Source of the DNA: Oxyruncus cristatus
Taxonomy: Eukaryota > Chordata > Aves > Passeriformes > Cotingidae
Reading direction: 5' to 3'
Length of the DNA stretch: 64,000 nucleotides
NCBI GenBank assembly: GCA_013399855.1
Contig: VXAY01006782.1
Location: forward strand, 657,258-721,257
Below the pieces are notes generated by a model. That model made no database searches, was not told the DNA's origin, and worked only from the letters and a program-made list of their open reading frames with translations. Each line of letters starts with the position of its first letter. Within the stretch, counting starts at the first letter, position 1. Position numbers and translations under genes: made by a program. Below, one piece after another: positions 37,722 to 48,900 of the stretch.

Positions 37722-37769
37722 ACCACTTATTAAGTGGTATCATGGATACTTACTGAGTATTCATGATAC
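37722..37769. repeat. Overlapping palindrome and 14-bp-stem hairpin
   Basis: ACCACTTA at 37722-37729 and TAAGTGGT at 37731-37738 form a near-perfect palindrome. Overlapping its end, GTATCATGGATACT at 37737-37750 pairs with AGTATTCATGATAC at 37756-37769: 14 pairs including one G-U, with a 5-base loop. Origin unknown. A decayed transposon terminus or a cruciform-prone site is possible. Confidence 0.75.
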
Positions 37770-37952
37770 AAATGTCATGTTACTACTATATTTTAAATGG
37801 TTAATGATAGATATTGCATGGCTATATGGTAGTCTTAATAATAATGCCATCATAATCTACAAGGAACATTGCACATTTGCTTAACCTCTGTTCCTGACTG
37901 AAATTGTTTAGTAAACTGGAGAGTACCATGCTTATGTTAATTGTCTGAGTAA

Positions 37953-37976
37953 ATATATATGTGTATATATATATAT
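37953..37976. repeat. (TA)n microsatellite
   Basis: Imperfect TA/TG dinucleotide run just before the CR1 tail at 37986. Confidence 0.9.
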
Positions 37977-37985
37977 CTGTTTGGC

Positions 37986-38045
37986 AGTGTTAATGGTTGG
38001 ACTTGATGATCTTGGAGATCTTTTCCAAAAGAAGTGATCTGATGT
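37986..38045 (+). mobile_element. CR1 3' terminus fragment
   Basis: GTGTTAATGGTTGGACTTGATGATCTTGGAGATCTTTTCCAA is the last part of a CR1 3' UTR of the same type as the copies ending at 44618 and 51560. The octamer tail has decayed into GTGATCTGATGTATGAT. A TGATACATGTATCA palindrome follows at 38068-38081, in a short ATGATAC array possibly derived from the tail. Confidence 0.75.
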
Positions 38046-41000
38046 ATGATACATGTATGATACTTGATGATACATGTATCAGAATGCATTAGGAAACCAT
38101 TTGAGGAAAAACTGTTAGCTTCCTGTATGGCATGGTACGGTGTAACACAACTGAATGCATTGCAAAAGACTGACATAAAAACAGGGTTCAGTTTTACAAG
38201 TTATTTTTTGTAGGAGTTTATTCAAGACTTACCCTGTTCAGTAAGTGAAGAGTGGCTGTTGTACTGGACAAAAAAGTGGACTAAGACATATTGGACTCTC
38301 ATGGATATATTCCACAATCTCGTTGCTTTTTTGTCTCTAGGAGATGGTGCTTCTGCTCCCTGTTGCCTTAATGGTAGAATCTGTTGACTCAGCCTCTTAA
38401 TCTGTACTCTGAAGCATGGCAAGGAAGTCAGAACTTGGCACATTCTGATGTGTAAACTTTTCTTTGCTGACACTCAAAACGAGGATGGACTCTTCCCTCT
38501 CCCTGGGCCATAGGGACACCCCTGCTGGGGTTTCTCCTCTGCTCTCCTGGAGCCAGCTGTGTCTGGGTGGGGCAGTCCCAGCCGCTCCACACAGGAACCA
38601 CCCTGGCAGAACCCCCAGCGCTGCCACCACCACTGGGACACCTGCACCTAGTGCATAATTAAAAAATGAATTTAATATAATCAAATTGAAATTAAGGACA
38701 CTGAAAAAAGTAGAAACTATTGGGTTTAGAGGGTTTTTCCCTGAGAAAGGCTTGGGCATGACAGCTGACTTCCAGCTTGGCAAAAAAACTCCCTGGTCCA
38801 TAAAGGCTTTACAAAGCAGTTACTTAGTAAATGTAGTATTCTGATGGGAAATATTAAGGGAGAAGTTGGATATGGCCCTATGAGGCAGTGCTGACCAGCA
38901 AACTGGTGCTCCAGCTTCTTCCTGCTTACCCAACAGTGCTGAAGCGCAGGTGGTTGCTGCTCATCCTAGTCTTACCTGTGTGCAGGGCTGAGACAGAGTC
39001 TGTACATCACCAAAGACAACATGCACATCGTTAAATGCCTGAAAGTGGAATGTAAAGATTTCTATTCACAAATGGCATATGAACACCTTTCACAAATGTT
39101 AAGGTAGTTCCTGGATGGAAAGGGGCTGAGGAAGATGAACTTGGGAATCGGTTTTTCCTCTAGTGTTGTTTTTTATTTTCCTCAACGGTTTTCATGGTGA
39201 CATGAATGAACTTAGTAGCATGGTAAATATGGTAAATAAAAAAGTATGTATAGTACTATCAATAGTCTTAGTAGTAGAATCTGATACCAGATTTCCTGTA
39301 TATTTAAAGACTAACCAGAAGAATAAATTACATTGTTCTCTTTGGTTCTTTTCCCTCTTGATATTTGACAGTGAGAAAATTATTCCATCTGATTTGGAAA
39401 CTGAAATACTGAAAATTGACATGTTGTTGTTTACACTCTTATTTATAATGTTAATGTGGAGTTGAATCCAACAATACGATATGAAATCTGGCAGCATTAA
39501 CTCACATAAAGTTGTCACTGATACTGATTGTAAATGACAGAGCAGGATATATTCCTCATCCCTGGAAGTGATGAAATAGCTGAAAAATCTATTTTTGAAG
39601 AGAATGAGAAGTGACTAATAATTTTCGTCAAATTCTGGTCTACTGTTTCAGTCAGTTTTCTCCGAATTGAGGAAAATTTGAAATGCCTCACTTTGATATA
39701 TTTTTTAATGAAACGTGTAGACTCTGTTGGCTCACAGATAAACTATTTTTAAAAGTAACTTAAAATTACTTTGGTATTCAATGCATAAATATTTCACTTC
39801 AGGTTGATCAGAAATAGGGGGTTTTGTTACTGTTCAATTGCTTTTCACACCGCTGAAACTACGTGTTTGAGGGAAGAGCCAAGAAAGTGCAGAAAATGTT
39901 CTTCAGCATCATCACCATTACAGCAGGGATGGCGTCTACATTTGCAAAAGCATTTAAGACCCTGTGGTGTCTTTGGATATTTTCTGATTAAAAGTAATGG
40001 AAGTTTTCTGATAGAAAGCAATAGTTGGGCTGTGTTTTCTGATAAATATATAAGGTTATTTCACACACAAATAGAAGCAATCCTATAGATAAAATACCAT
40101 TATAATTTTTTTTTCAGGGGGGTGGTGTTGTTTGTTTTGGGTTTTTTTGTTTGGTTGTGGGTTTTTTGTTTGGCTGTGGGTTTTTTGTTTGGTTGGTATC
40201 ATTTGTTTGGGTTTTATTATGAAACATCACTCTTTTTTCCAGTTCACCATGAAAGGGAATAGGGATTTAAGAAATGGGAAGAGTTGGGATAGTAAAGAGG
40301 AATGTTCTTCATTAAATATTATAGATATAAGTTTTGTGTGCGCTCATGCAATAACATAACACATATCGATTCGAAGATGGTTTTTCTTGCATTAGCTAAG
40401 CCAGCTCCAAAAATTAAACACACTACCTGTGCCACATTTTAGATCCTGAATTCCTGTCTGTCTTCAGAGCTGTCATTCAGTTTACCCTCTTGTTTCAGGA
40501 TATTTGGCATGTAACACAGTAAGGTTGATCATGCTTCCCAAATAAAATTCTTAGCTCTGGTATGTGGATATAGGGAGGAAGTTGCTAATTTTCTTTTGGG
40601 GGCATTGCTGTGGTTGTGAAGTTGTATGAATAATTATGGGTATATTTCTAGCCAATTTTAGCATTTCATTTACTAAAGAGTCTTAGTTTTTCAAATTTTC
40701 AAGTTTATAGCAGCTCTAGTCCATTAGCTCCACCCAAAAACTCCTAGATACATGCAATAAATATGCTTCCATGCCTCATATTAGGAAACCATTTGGAGGA
40801 AATTTTGACTGTTGCACATAAAAACAGTTGAATGCTAAGGTGCACAGCATAGATTTCTTCCATAGATTATTCCTTTTGGGGGAAATGGACTACAATCCAG
40901 AAGCGAGCTCAAAGATCTTGCAAGGTTGTGTAAGCCAAGATTATCTTTGCTTATGCATTATAAAGATTTAAAATTGAAACATAGTATTGTTATCACAACT

Positions 41001-42332
41001 GCACGGTACAGTACCTGATTTCTGATTCTTCCAACAAACACAGACTTCGTTTTCCTACACTTTTACAAATATTTGGAAGTACACTGAATCAAAATATTTG
41101 AGAGGGGTTCTATCAGATCCCAGGATTAGTTGTTAGTGTCTCTTAGTATGAATCAGAAGAGCACACAACTCACTTCCCTTTTCATTAAAATGCCTGTGGA
41201 AGCTGACATTCTTTCAAGAGCAAAGCTTGCTTGCCAAATTAATGCCTGGCAAACAAAATATAGAATAGTAAAAGTTAATATTTGTACTGCTATTTACCTT
41301 GCTATGTACGGTATATGGAGTTCAGTGCGTCTGGAAGTTTTATTTTCAAAAGAAGTCAGCATGCAGGTGGGATAGGTGTAAATTTGTAATGTTAGTTACT
41401 TCTATTTCCTTATGCAAATAGTTCTTTGAATACTCAGCATGGGATAGCTTTCAAAATGCAGCAACCAACCTCTCATGGAGATACTTGGAGCTGACACAGA
41501 GAATATAACATTATTTTATAGCCTAGCTAAGTGCTCACTAAGTTTCTCATGCAGACAATCCACAGGATAATGTCACGGTGGGTTCATTAATCATCCGTAG
41601 GGGTTCATAGACTTTAACCTTGACATTTTATGGCAAAGACACTCAACTCACCCATTAGATACTATTATGAGAAGTTAACGACATTGGTTACTTGATGGTT
41701 AGCTTTACCACTGCGTGTGCTGCCATTCTAAACCATCAGAACAACAGGAAACATTGTGTTGGACTTAAAATTAAATGCCCAAAAAACACACTGGGAGAAT
41801 GATTACTTTTAACACAACATAATGCTTCCTTACGTTTGACTGGCTGTTAATTTTCATGGGTTTAAGCTGGAAAGATTATCTTACTACTTCATTAGGTTTT
41901 ACGTCTCTTCAGTTAACGGAGGTATGGCTTTGAGCAAGGCAAGATTTTTAGTCCATTTGTTTGCCTTTAAACTCCAGTTTGAAAGAAAAACCTGAATTTT
42001 CCTAAAGAGTTATTTTCATATATATCATTCCAAAGTGCCCATCGTATTGTTTTACGATGATCTTCTGTGATGCTGTAACCAGATACACACAGGCTATCTG
42101 TTCCAGCCAGGTTAATAGTATGATACAGTTTTTGTCACAAGACACAAGACAGTGTGGCCCACATGTGGATGTCTTTGACCTTTGGTTGATGTGGAAAGAA
42201 AAGGTAAAGAACTTTGAAAATGCAGATTTATTCCAGAAATCTTACATATTTCTTTCCCCATTTCAGAGAGTTAAAAATTCGAAAATAAAGTTAAAAGTAA
42301 ACTTTAAACTGGATTGCAGCAGGAAATACATT
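38046..42332. other. No gene recognised; one T/G tandem
   Basis: Unique sequence apart from the 19-base tandem at 40130-40205. A GC-rich patch at 38480-38650 carries proline/threonine-rich frames without domains. Most of 39000-42300 is AT-rich. Confidence 0.5.
40130..40205. repeat. T/G-rich tandem, about 19-base unit
   Basis: GTTTGGTTGTGGGTTTTTT-type unit repeated about three times with small length differences. The frame through it is W/F/L/G/C low-complexity and not a gene. Confidence 0.85.
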
Positions 42333-43680
42333 CACAGAATCCTAGAATGGGATCTTAAAGATCATCTAATTTCAATCCATCTGCCATGGCCAGGGATGCC
42401 TTTTACTAGACCAGGTTGCTCAGAGCTCCATCCAGTCTGCCCCTGAACACTTCTAGGATGAGGCATCCACAGCTTCTCGGGCAACCTGTTCCAGTGACTC
42501 TCCATTCTCACAATGAAGAATTTCTTCCTAATATCTAATCTAAATCTACTGCCCTTCAGTTTGAATCCATTCCCCCTTTTCCTGTTACTTCATGCTCTTG
42601 TAGGAAGTCCCTCTTCATCTTTCTTCAAGGCTCCCTTCAGGTACTGGAAAACCATAATTAGGACACCCCGAAACCTTCCTTTTTTCAGGTTGAACAAACC
42701 CCATTCTCAGCTTTTCTACTTTGTGGTAGAGGTGCTCCATCCCTCTAATCACCTTGGTGGCCCTCCTCTGGACTTGTTCCAACAGGTTGATATCCTTCCT
42801 GTGCTGGGGACCTCAGAGCTGGATGCAGCACTCCTGGTGGGCTCTCACCAGAGCGGAGTAGAGGGGCAGAATCACCTCCCTGCTGGCCACGCTGCTTTTG
42901 ATGCAGCCCTGGATACATTTGGCTTTCTGGGCTGTACACAGTGTACACATTGCACACATTGCCAGCTCATGTCCAGCTTCTCATCCACCAGCACCCCCAA
43001 GTCCTTCTCAGCAAGGCTATTTTTGATCTGTTCATCCTGCAGCCTATACTGGTACCAGGGCTTGCCCTGATCCAAATGCAGCACCTTGCACTTGGTCTTA
43101 TTAAATCTCACGAGATTCCCATGGACCCCCTTCTCAAGCTTGTCCAGGTCTCTCTGGATGGCATCTCATCCTTCAGGTGTGTCAACCACACCACTCAGCC
43201 TGGTGTCATCTGCAAATTTGCTGAGACTGCACTTTATCCCTCTGTCTATGTCATTAATGTAGATATTAAACAGTATCGGTCCCCATACAGACCCTTGAGG
43301 GACACCACTTGTCACTGATGTCCACCAGGATTCTGATCCATTGACCACTACACTCTAGATGCAACCATCAAACCAATTCCTTATCCATCTAACAGTCCAC
43401 CCATCAAATCCATGTCTCTCCAATTTAGAGAGAAGGATGTTGTGGGGAACCACGTCAAAGGCTTTACAGAAGTTCAGATAAATCACATTTTAGCCCTTCC
43501 CTTGTCCACTCATGTATTCACTCTATCATAGAGAGCCACTGGGTTGGTCAAGCAGAACTTGCCCTTGGTGAAGTAATGCTAGCTGTCCTGCATCACTTGC
43601 CTGTCCTCTGTATGCCTTAACATAACTTCTAGGAGGATCTGTTTTGTGATCTTCTCAGGCACAGAAGTAAGGATAAGAAA
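42333..43680 (-). mobile_element. CR1 LINE, 5'-truncated, about 1.35 kb
   Basis: The 3' end is at 42333 (CACAGAATCCTAGAATGG tail) with the 3' UTR and the complete C-terminal half of ORF2 running leftwards. The 5' truncation is near 43680, upstream of reverse-transcriptase motif A. Against the usual CR1 pattern it carries a small TGTGCAATGTGTACAC-type expansion around 42945-42965, near the end of a conserved coding block. Stops and a frameshift mark it as dead. It lies head to head with the plus-strand CR1 starting near 43815. Confidence 0.95.
42745..43462 (-). pseudogene. CR1 reverse transcriptase remnant (ORF2)
   Basis: Read leftwards, the RNA-templated DNA polymerase domain of CR1 ORF2 begins at motif A (AFD, codons at 43454-43462). 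Next comes SGVPQGS (residues 14-20 of the 43348-43166 frame), the motif B region, and FADD at 43205-43216, the catalytic motif C. The catalytic aspartates are therefore present. The frame is broken by an in-frame TAG between motifs A and B (near 43358) and a TGA just after the FADD-containing segment at 43166. It resumes in the same frame ([11 protein letters not shown], then [16 protein letters not shown]). After 42957 the reading continues in another frame, showing an indel at the short TGTGCA expansion. With no endonuclease, the copy cannot mobilise itself. Confidence 0.9.
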
Positions 43681-43814
43681 CCAGGGGGATTAGGACCAGA
43701 AAACTCAACATTTTCCAGGAAAATGTTCTCAATATGAACGGATTTCTGTAGAAAGCAAGCAGGCTGAGGAGAATAACAAGTAGCATTGACTCGCAGTAGC
43801 TATCATCCTTGGTG

Positions 43815-44618
43815 TGGTACGATGTTTAACGAGGCCAAGTCCCAGGTCCTGCACTTTGGCCACAACAACCCCCTGTAGTGCTATAGGCTGGGCACAGGGT
43901 GGCTGGAGAGCGATGAGGCGGAGATGAACCCGGGGGTTCTAATCAACAAGATCATGAACATGAGCCAGCAGTGTGCCCAGGTGGTCAAGAAGGCCAATGG
44001 CATCGTGGCCTGGATCAGGAACAGTGTGGCCAGCAGGAACAGGGAAGTGATTCTGCCCCCGTACTTGGCACTAGTTAGGCTGTACCTCGAGTATTTTGTC
44101 CAGTTCTGGGCCCCTCAGTTTAGGAAGGACACTGAGGTGCTGAAGAGTGTCCAAAGAAGGGTAACGAGGCTGGTGAAGGGACTGGAGCACAAGTCCTACG
44201 AGGAGAGGCTGAAGGAGCTGGGGTTGTTGAGCCTAGATAAAAGGAGACTCAGGGTAGACCTCATCACTGTCTACAACTACCTGCAAGGAGGTTGGAGAGA
44301 GGAGGTGGGGCTTGGTGTCTTCTCCCGGGAAACCAGCAGTAGGACAAAAGGGCACAGTCTTAAGCTGTGTCAGGGGAGGTTTAGGTTAGACATTAGAAAG
44401 AATTTTTATACAGAGAGAGTGATCAGACGTTGGAATGGGCTGCCCAGGGAGGTGGTGGAGTCACAGTCCCTGGAGGTATTTAATAAGAGACTGGATGTGG
44501 CACTTGGTGCCATCATCTAGTTGACAGGGTAGTGTTGGGTCATGGGTTGGACTCAATGATCTCAGAGGTCTTTTCCAACCTGGTTGATTCTGTGATTCTC
44601 TGAATCTGTTATTCTGTA
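43815..44618 (+). mobile_element. CR1 LINE, 5'-truncated 3' end (second subfamily)
   Basis: Starts abruptly near GATGTTTAACGAGGCCAAGTC, inside ORF2. The 3' UTR has TTGGACTCAATGATCTCAGAGG and TTTTCCAACC, followed by a GATTCTGTGATTCTCTGAATC octamer tail. The 3' end differs from that of the neighbouring minus-strand copy, so the pair are separate insertions of two subfamilies and not a duplicated inverted block. About 135 bases of unassigned sequence separate their truncated ends. Confidence 0.95.
43824..44520 (+). pseudogene. CR1 ORF2 C-terminal remnant, nearly intact
   Basis: From the in-frame start at 43924 there are 198 uninterrupted codons. They cover SVASRNREV near residues 34-42, [10 protein letters not shown] near residues 48-57, [22 protein letters not shown] near residues 79-100, FRLDIRKNF further on, and [17 protein letters not shown] near the end. 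Upstream the same frame continues through FNEAKSQVLHFGHNNPL to 43824, with a single TAG near 43876 where CR1 normally has a glutamine codon. The part kept lies after the catalytic motifs, so it is not enzymatically active. The long open frame implies a relatively young insertion. Confidence 0.92.
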
Positions 44619-45504
44619 ATAGTTTTCCAGATAAAGGGTAGAAAAGGTACCTGAAAAATGGGACTTACTTGGAGTACAAATCATGAAGCTACTGATAAAT
44701 ACATTTCAGTTCCTCTGACTTCAGATCAAAGCACAGGAGAGGTTTTTGTTGTGATTTGGGTTTTCCTAAGCAGAAAAATAAACTTGTTTTGATTTTGAAG
44801 ACTGAACTTAACAATATGTGCTTCTGGAACATCCCACTGGAACAGAATGGGATAAACTTTTCTATGGGGCTGATACTTTCTTGTTTGATTTGGGTCTTGT
44901 AGCAGGAACTGAATGCTATAAAATCATCATTCCCTCTTTCAGCAGCAAAGTGAGTAAAAAAGAGTCATAGCTTGAGAGACCTTGAACTGCAACTGTCTTC
45001 TCTACAGTCAAGCTGAGATTTTGAAGCTGTGTTTGGCCATCTCATTGTTAGAATGCTCTTGGTTGTTTTCTGCTGCACTGCATCACATCTTCATAGGAAA
45101 TGCTGCATCTTAGTTTGAACATGTCAGTTCTACTATGTTTTGTGGTATACTCAGTCTGTGTTTTGCTCTCATCTGCAATTTGCATCTGCAACACTGACTG
45201 AGTCTTGTAACTTGTCTTTTGTGTCTGTATTGCAGCATAAGAAGGCTAAAGACTTCCCTCCATAATTACTCAAGTGATTTTTTTTAGTTCCAGATGATGG
45301 TTCCTGCTCTACCTATTATGTAGTCAAGGAAAGGTATGTCAGTTTAAAGCTACTAAGGGGCAATAAAGGACTGACTGCACAGGGATTAGAGCAATTACCT
45401 TTCTCTTTATGTAGCACGGGAAATGTCTCAGAGATTCCTGTGAATTTTTATGTCCACTGTTGGATATTGCCTTTCAAGAAACATGTGGGCAACCTGGAGG
45501 CAAA
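44619..45504. other. No gene recognised
   Basis: Unique AT-rich sequence between the young and ancient CR1 copies. Confidence 0.5.
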
Positions 45505-45925
45505 TCAGTGAAGTTGTGAGAATAGTTGGAAATCTTGAATGTATGACTTACCAGAAAGCACTGAAATAATTTAAATTCTTTAGGGAAAAGAAAACTGGAA
45601 AGATGCACCATGATGATTTTGAAATTACTAAAAAGCTTCTGCAAAAATGAAGTACAGAATATTCCTTTCATATTGATAGTGGATAGGATAAACAAAAACC
45701 CAAACAGTCAAGGAGGTTTATGAGTTCAAAATTAAGAAGCAGCATCCTGATGGTAGGGACAACTGAGTACAAGTTAGTTTATAAAGAAGCAGCGTCATCA
45801 TTTGCCAACTGAGGCTTTTAAAACCAGATTAGCTAATATTCTCCAGTAATTATGTAGCTATAATTAATCTAGCCCAGGAGGGAGGAAGCACACTGGATGT
45901 TGTTTTGAGGTTTCTCTGGTCTTAT
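45505..45925 (+). mobile_element. Ancient, strongly diverged CR1-type LINE 3' end
   Basis: Scattered similarity runs in the right order along about 420 bases. It starts with GGAAATCTTGAATGTATGACTTACCAGAAAG. A GAAAAGAAAACTGGAAAGATG segment matches the EKRRL region of ORF2. Then come GAGGCTTTTAAAACCAGATTAG (the EVFKTRL region), CTAGCCCAGGAGGGAGG, and GAGGTTTCTCTGGTCTTATG (a degraded CCTTCCAACC-type end). No open frame survives. The type recalls the old CR1 copies shared by reptiles and birds, and it predates the other copies in the window. Confidence 0.55.
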
Positions 45926-48900
45926 GTTGCATATGCACTTGCCAGCATCAAGCAATTAAAATAAAGGAGGAATGACCAGGTTGCTGGAACTGTAGGGGAG
46001 CTTTCATGACTGGACCATGACCACCAACAAAGGCCTGGGTTTCTGCTTGTGTCACAACTCATACACAAGTCAGAGCATGGGGTTGTGCAAACATTGAAGT
46101 AAGTTGGAAATTATATGTAAAAATGAAAATGCCCCCACCCCCTGTACATATAAAATGACGTGTGATTAGATCAGTTCTGATCAATGTGTGTATCCTTTGG
46201 CAATTACTAGAGTAAATGCTATAGAGTATACTATAGAAGGATATCTTTCAGTTTTTCAATATGAAGACTAACTGACCTAAAAATGAGTGTTCTATTTTAT
46301 AATTTTTATTAAGCTGTGACACTGAAGGAAAATTGAGTCTAATTCATTGCACAAGCAATAGGATTGAATTAGATAATTTTTAAAGGGTTTTTTTTCCCCT
46401 CCTATTTAAGTATTTCCCCACTGTAATGGTTTAATATCTGTAGGGTTTGTGGAACACCTACATAATTTTGAATTATACTAAATTACTCCCTTTCCTCTGA
46501 GTCTGGAGCATTTCATGTACACATAGACAAAAGGGAATCTAATGATGAAGCATATCAGAAAAATCACATCTACATCTGAAATCTTTGTGTATCTTAGTTT
46601 CGCACTTTAGGTCTTTAAATTAAAAAAAAAAAAATAAAAGCAATTTAAGACTCCAATGACAGGGTTTTTATGGCATGTGCTCTCTGCTGCAACTTTGCTA
46701 TGGAAAAATGGGAAACAGAGTAGAAAAACTGTCAGTGTGAGTGCAGAAAGAGGCTACTGTAGCAAGTTGTGACAATTAGCTTCTCTTTTTCCCTGCATGA
46801 TTTAAAAAGAAGAGATTAATCCTTCTCTGGGAAATTCAGAAACTATAGCGGCTGCGACAGTTACTGTCTTTCAACTCAAGGCCCATCACCAGGAATGGTA
46901 TAGCTGAATGATTCACTCCTCTTAACATGAGGAAGCTTTCAGTTCCAGCACTGTTCCTGTCACTTCTTCACTACCTGCTGATTGTGAGACCCCAATATGT
47001 CATTGTGACTGATACTTCAGGAATGAAGTAGTTCCAAAGATTGCTGTGTTTCAATTAGCTAAATCTTACAGGCACACATTTTCTAGGGAACCTTATGCAC
47101 TAGTGCTAAATGTGATACATGTTCATTAATTGCCAGATAGCTCATCCCTGCTTCTCCCACTTGAGAAAACTGTATATGCTGTTCTGTTTCAGGACCAAAA
47201 AGTCGAAGAAACAAAAGCATGATGGTGTTTTTATGACTAATTAAATGTCAAATGAATATCCAAAGAAGAGAAATACCAGAACAAGAGTATTGGAATTTGT
47301 GTCTGTACTTATTGGTGCCTTAGATGGCTTTGAGTTATGACTAGAAAACTAGCAATAAACTAGATTTCTTATTGGGTTTTATTATGTGTCTCTTGCAGTG
47401 CTTTTGGTCTCAAATGCATGTGAATTTGCTTTGTGGTTATTAGCTGGTGACTGATTTTCTCAGAGCAAATGACAAAAATAAAATTATTCTTCCTACAGAG
47501 CCTGCAGCAGACTAAATCTAGTTCAAAGAAAACTACCCTCCTCCTCTTCCATGAGTCCTACAGAGATCTGAGATCTGAGACTTGAGTAGTAGCTCAGTCT
47601 GAGGAGAGTGTGGCAAGAGAGGACTGGGAGGTATTAGGACCCCAAAGCTATGTCAAAATCTAAAGCAGTGTGACAAGATTGTAGGTGTCCCTGTCCCTTT
47701 TCTCTTCTCAGCCTCCCTCCTGCTCAAGAATGGGAACCACGAACACATTTCAAGAAAATGAATTTACAGCACTACTTATGTTCCCTTTGAACTGGTTCAA
47801 GGCTTTTTAGCAGTATGAGCAAAATCAAGCTTTGCTGATTCAAGGTGGAAAGCAAAATATTGGAGAATTTGAGAGGATGAGGGCATGCTTTTCTTCTCTA
47901 TTTTCAACCAGGCGAAAGTCATTATGGTGACAGGAGCAGCAGCAGCTGCAGGAAAGGAAACAGGAACAAGGAAAGTGTTGCTAAATTTAGTAGTCCAGAG
48001 TAGAATCATATGCAGCTGATCCCTTTCTTTAATTTCCTTCTTGGTTTTCTAATTATTTTCCTCAATAACTGTGATGTCAGTGCTTTGATGCCCTTGAGAA
48101 CCCAATCTCCTTCAGGTGCATTCCCTGTTCATTCCTAGCCTGTCTTCAAAATGTCTTCTGCAACATGAAGTTAACTGCCAGAAAAACTTTATTTCCTCTC
48201 TTTCTCTCGAAAGAGAGATGATCCAAACATTTCTCCTCAAGTCTTCATTTCACTGCTGCATGCTCATCTGAGAAGAACTTAACAGCAGCCCTTTAGTGTA
48301 GTGTGTATAGTTCCACTATTGCCCCACTGAAGAGTTGGAAAACACTGTCATTTCCCAAGATATTTGTCGAAGGGTAATGGAGTACAGCTCTCTTTATTGT
48401 AGAATGATACTGCTGTTGGACTGCTTCGTTAAGTCTTCTTGTAAATATTAAAGTTATCAGGGCAGCCATTGTTTCTTTATGGACTGTTATTTGCATCCAC
48501 TTAAGTGATGGTACATGCATGACACGCAGACACAGTGTAAGTTAAAAAAGTATGTTGTGAGCAGAAAATGGTAAAACCGAATTATAGAAATTAAAGCTAA
48601 CAGAATTATGACCTGGAAGGATCTACTTCATGCCCTGAGCACTGTTGTAACTACACTCTTTAAAGAAACTTTCCAGGCTCTTTTCAATTTATTCCATCAA
48701 TACAGTTTCAATTACATCATTTGGACATGATACCAGCAAGCAATGGTTTTCACCCCTTAGGTGCTTTTTCCTGATCTTCTTCCTCTGATTGGTACAACTC
48801 CTAGTACTATGTCTACCTTCTTTTTACTAACCTAGTTACTTGTTCTTTAACAACAAAGTAGCAAATTCAATTTACGGGAATAGACATAGAAAACAAACCT

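Noticed and set aside
42513..43070. 185-codon plus-strand frame
   Set aside because: Antisense shadow of the minus-strand CR1 reverse-transcriptase region.
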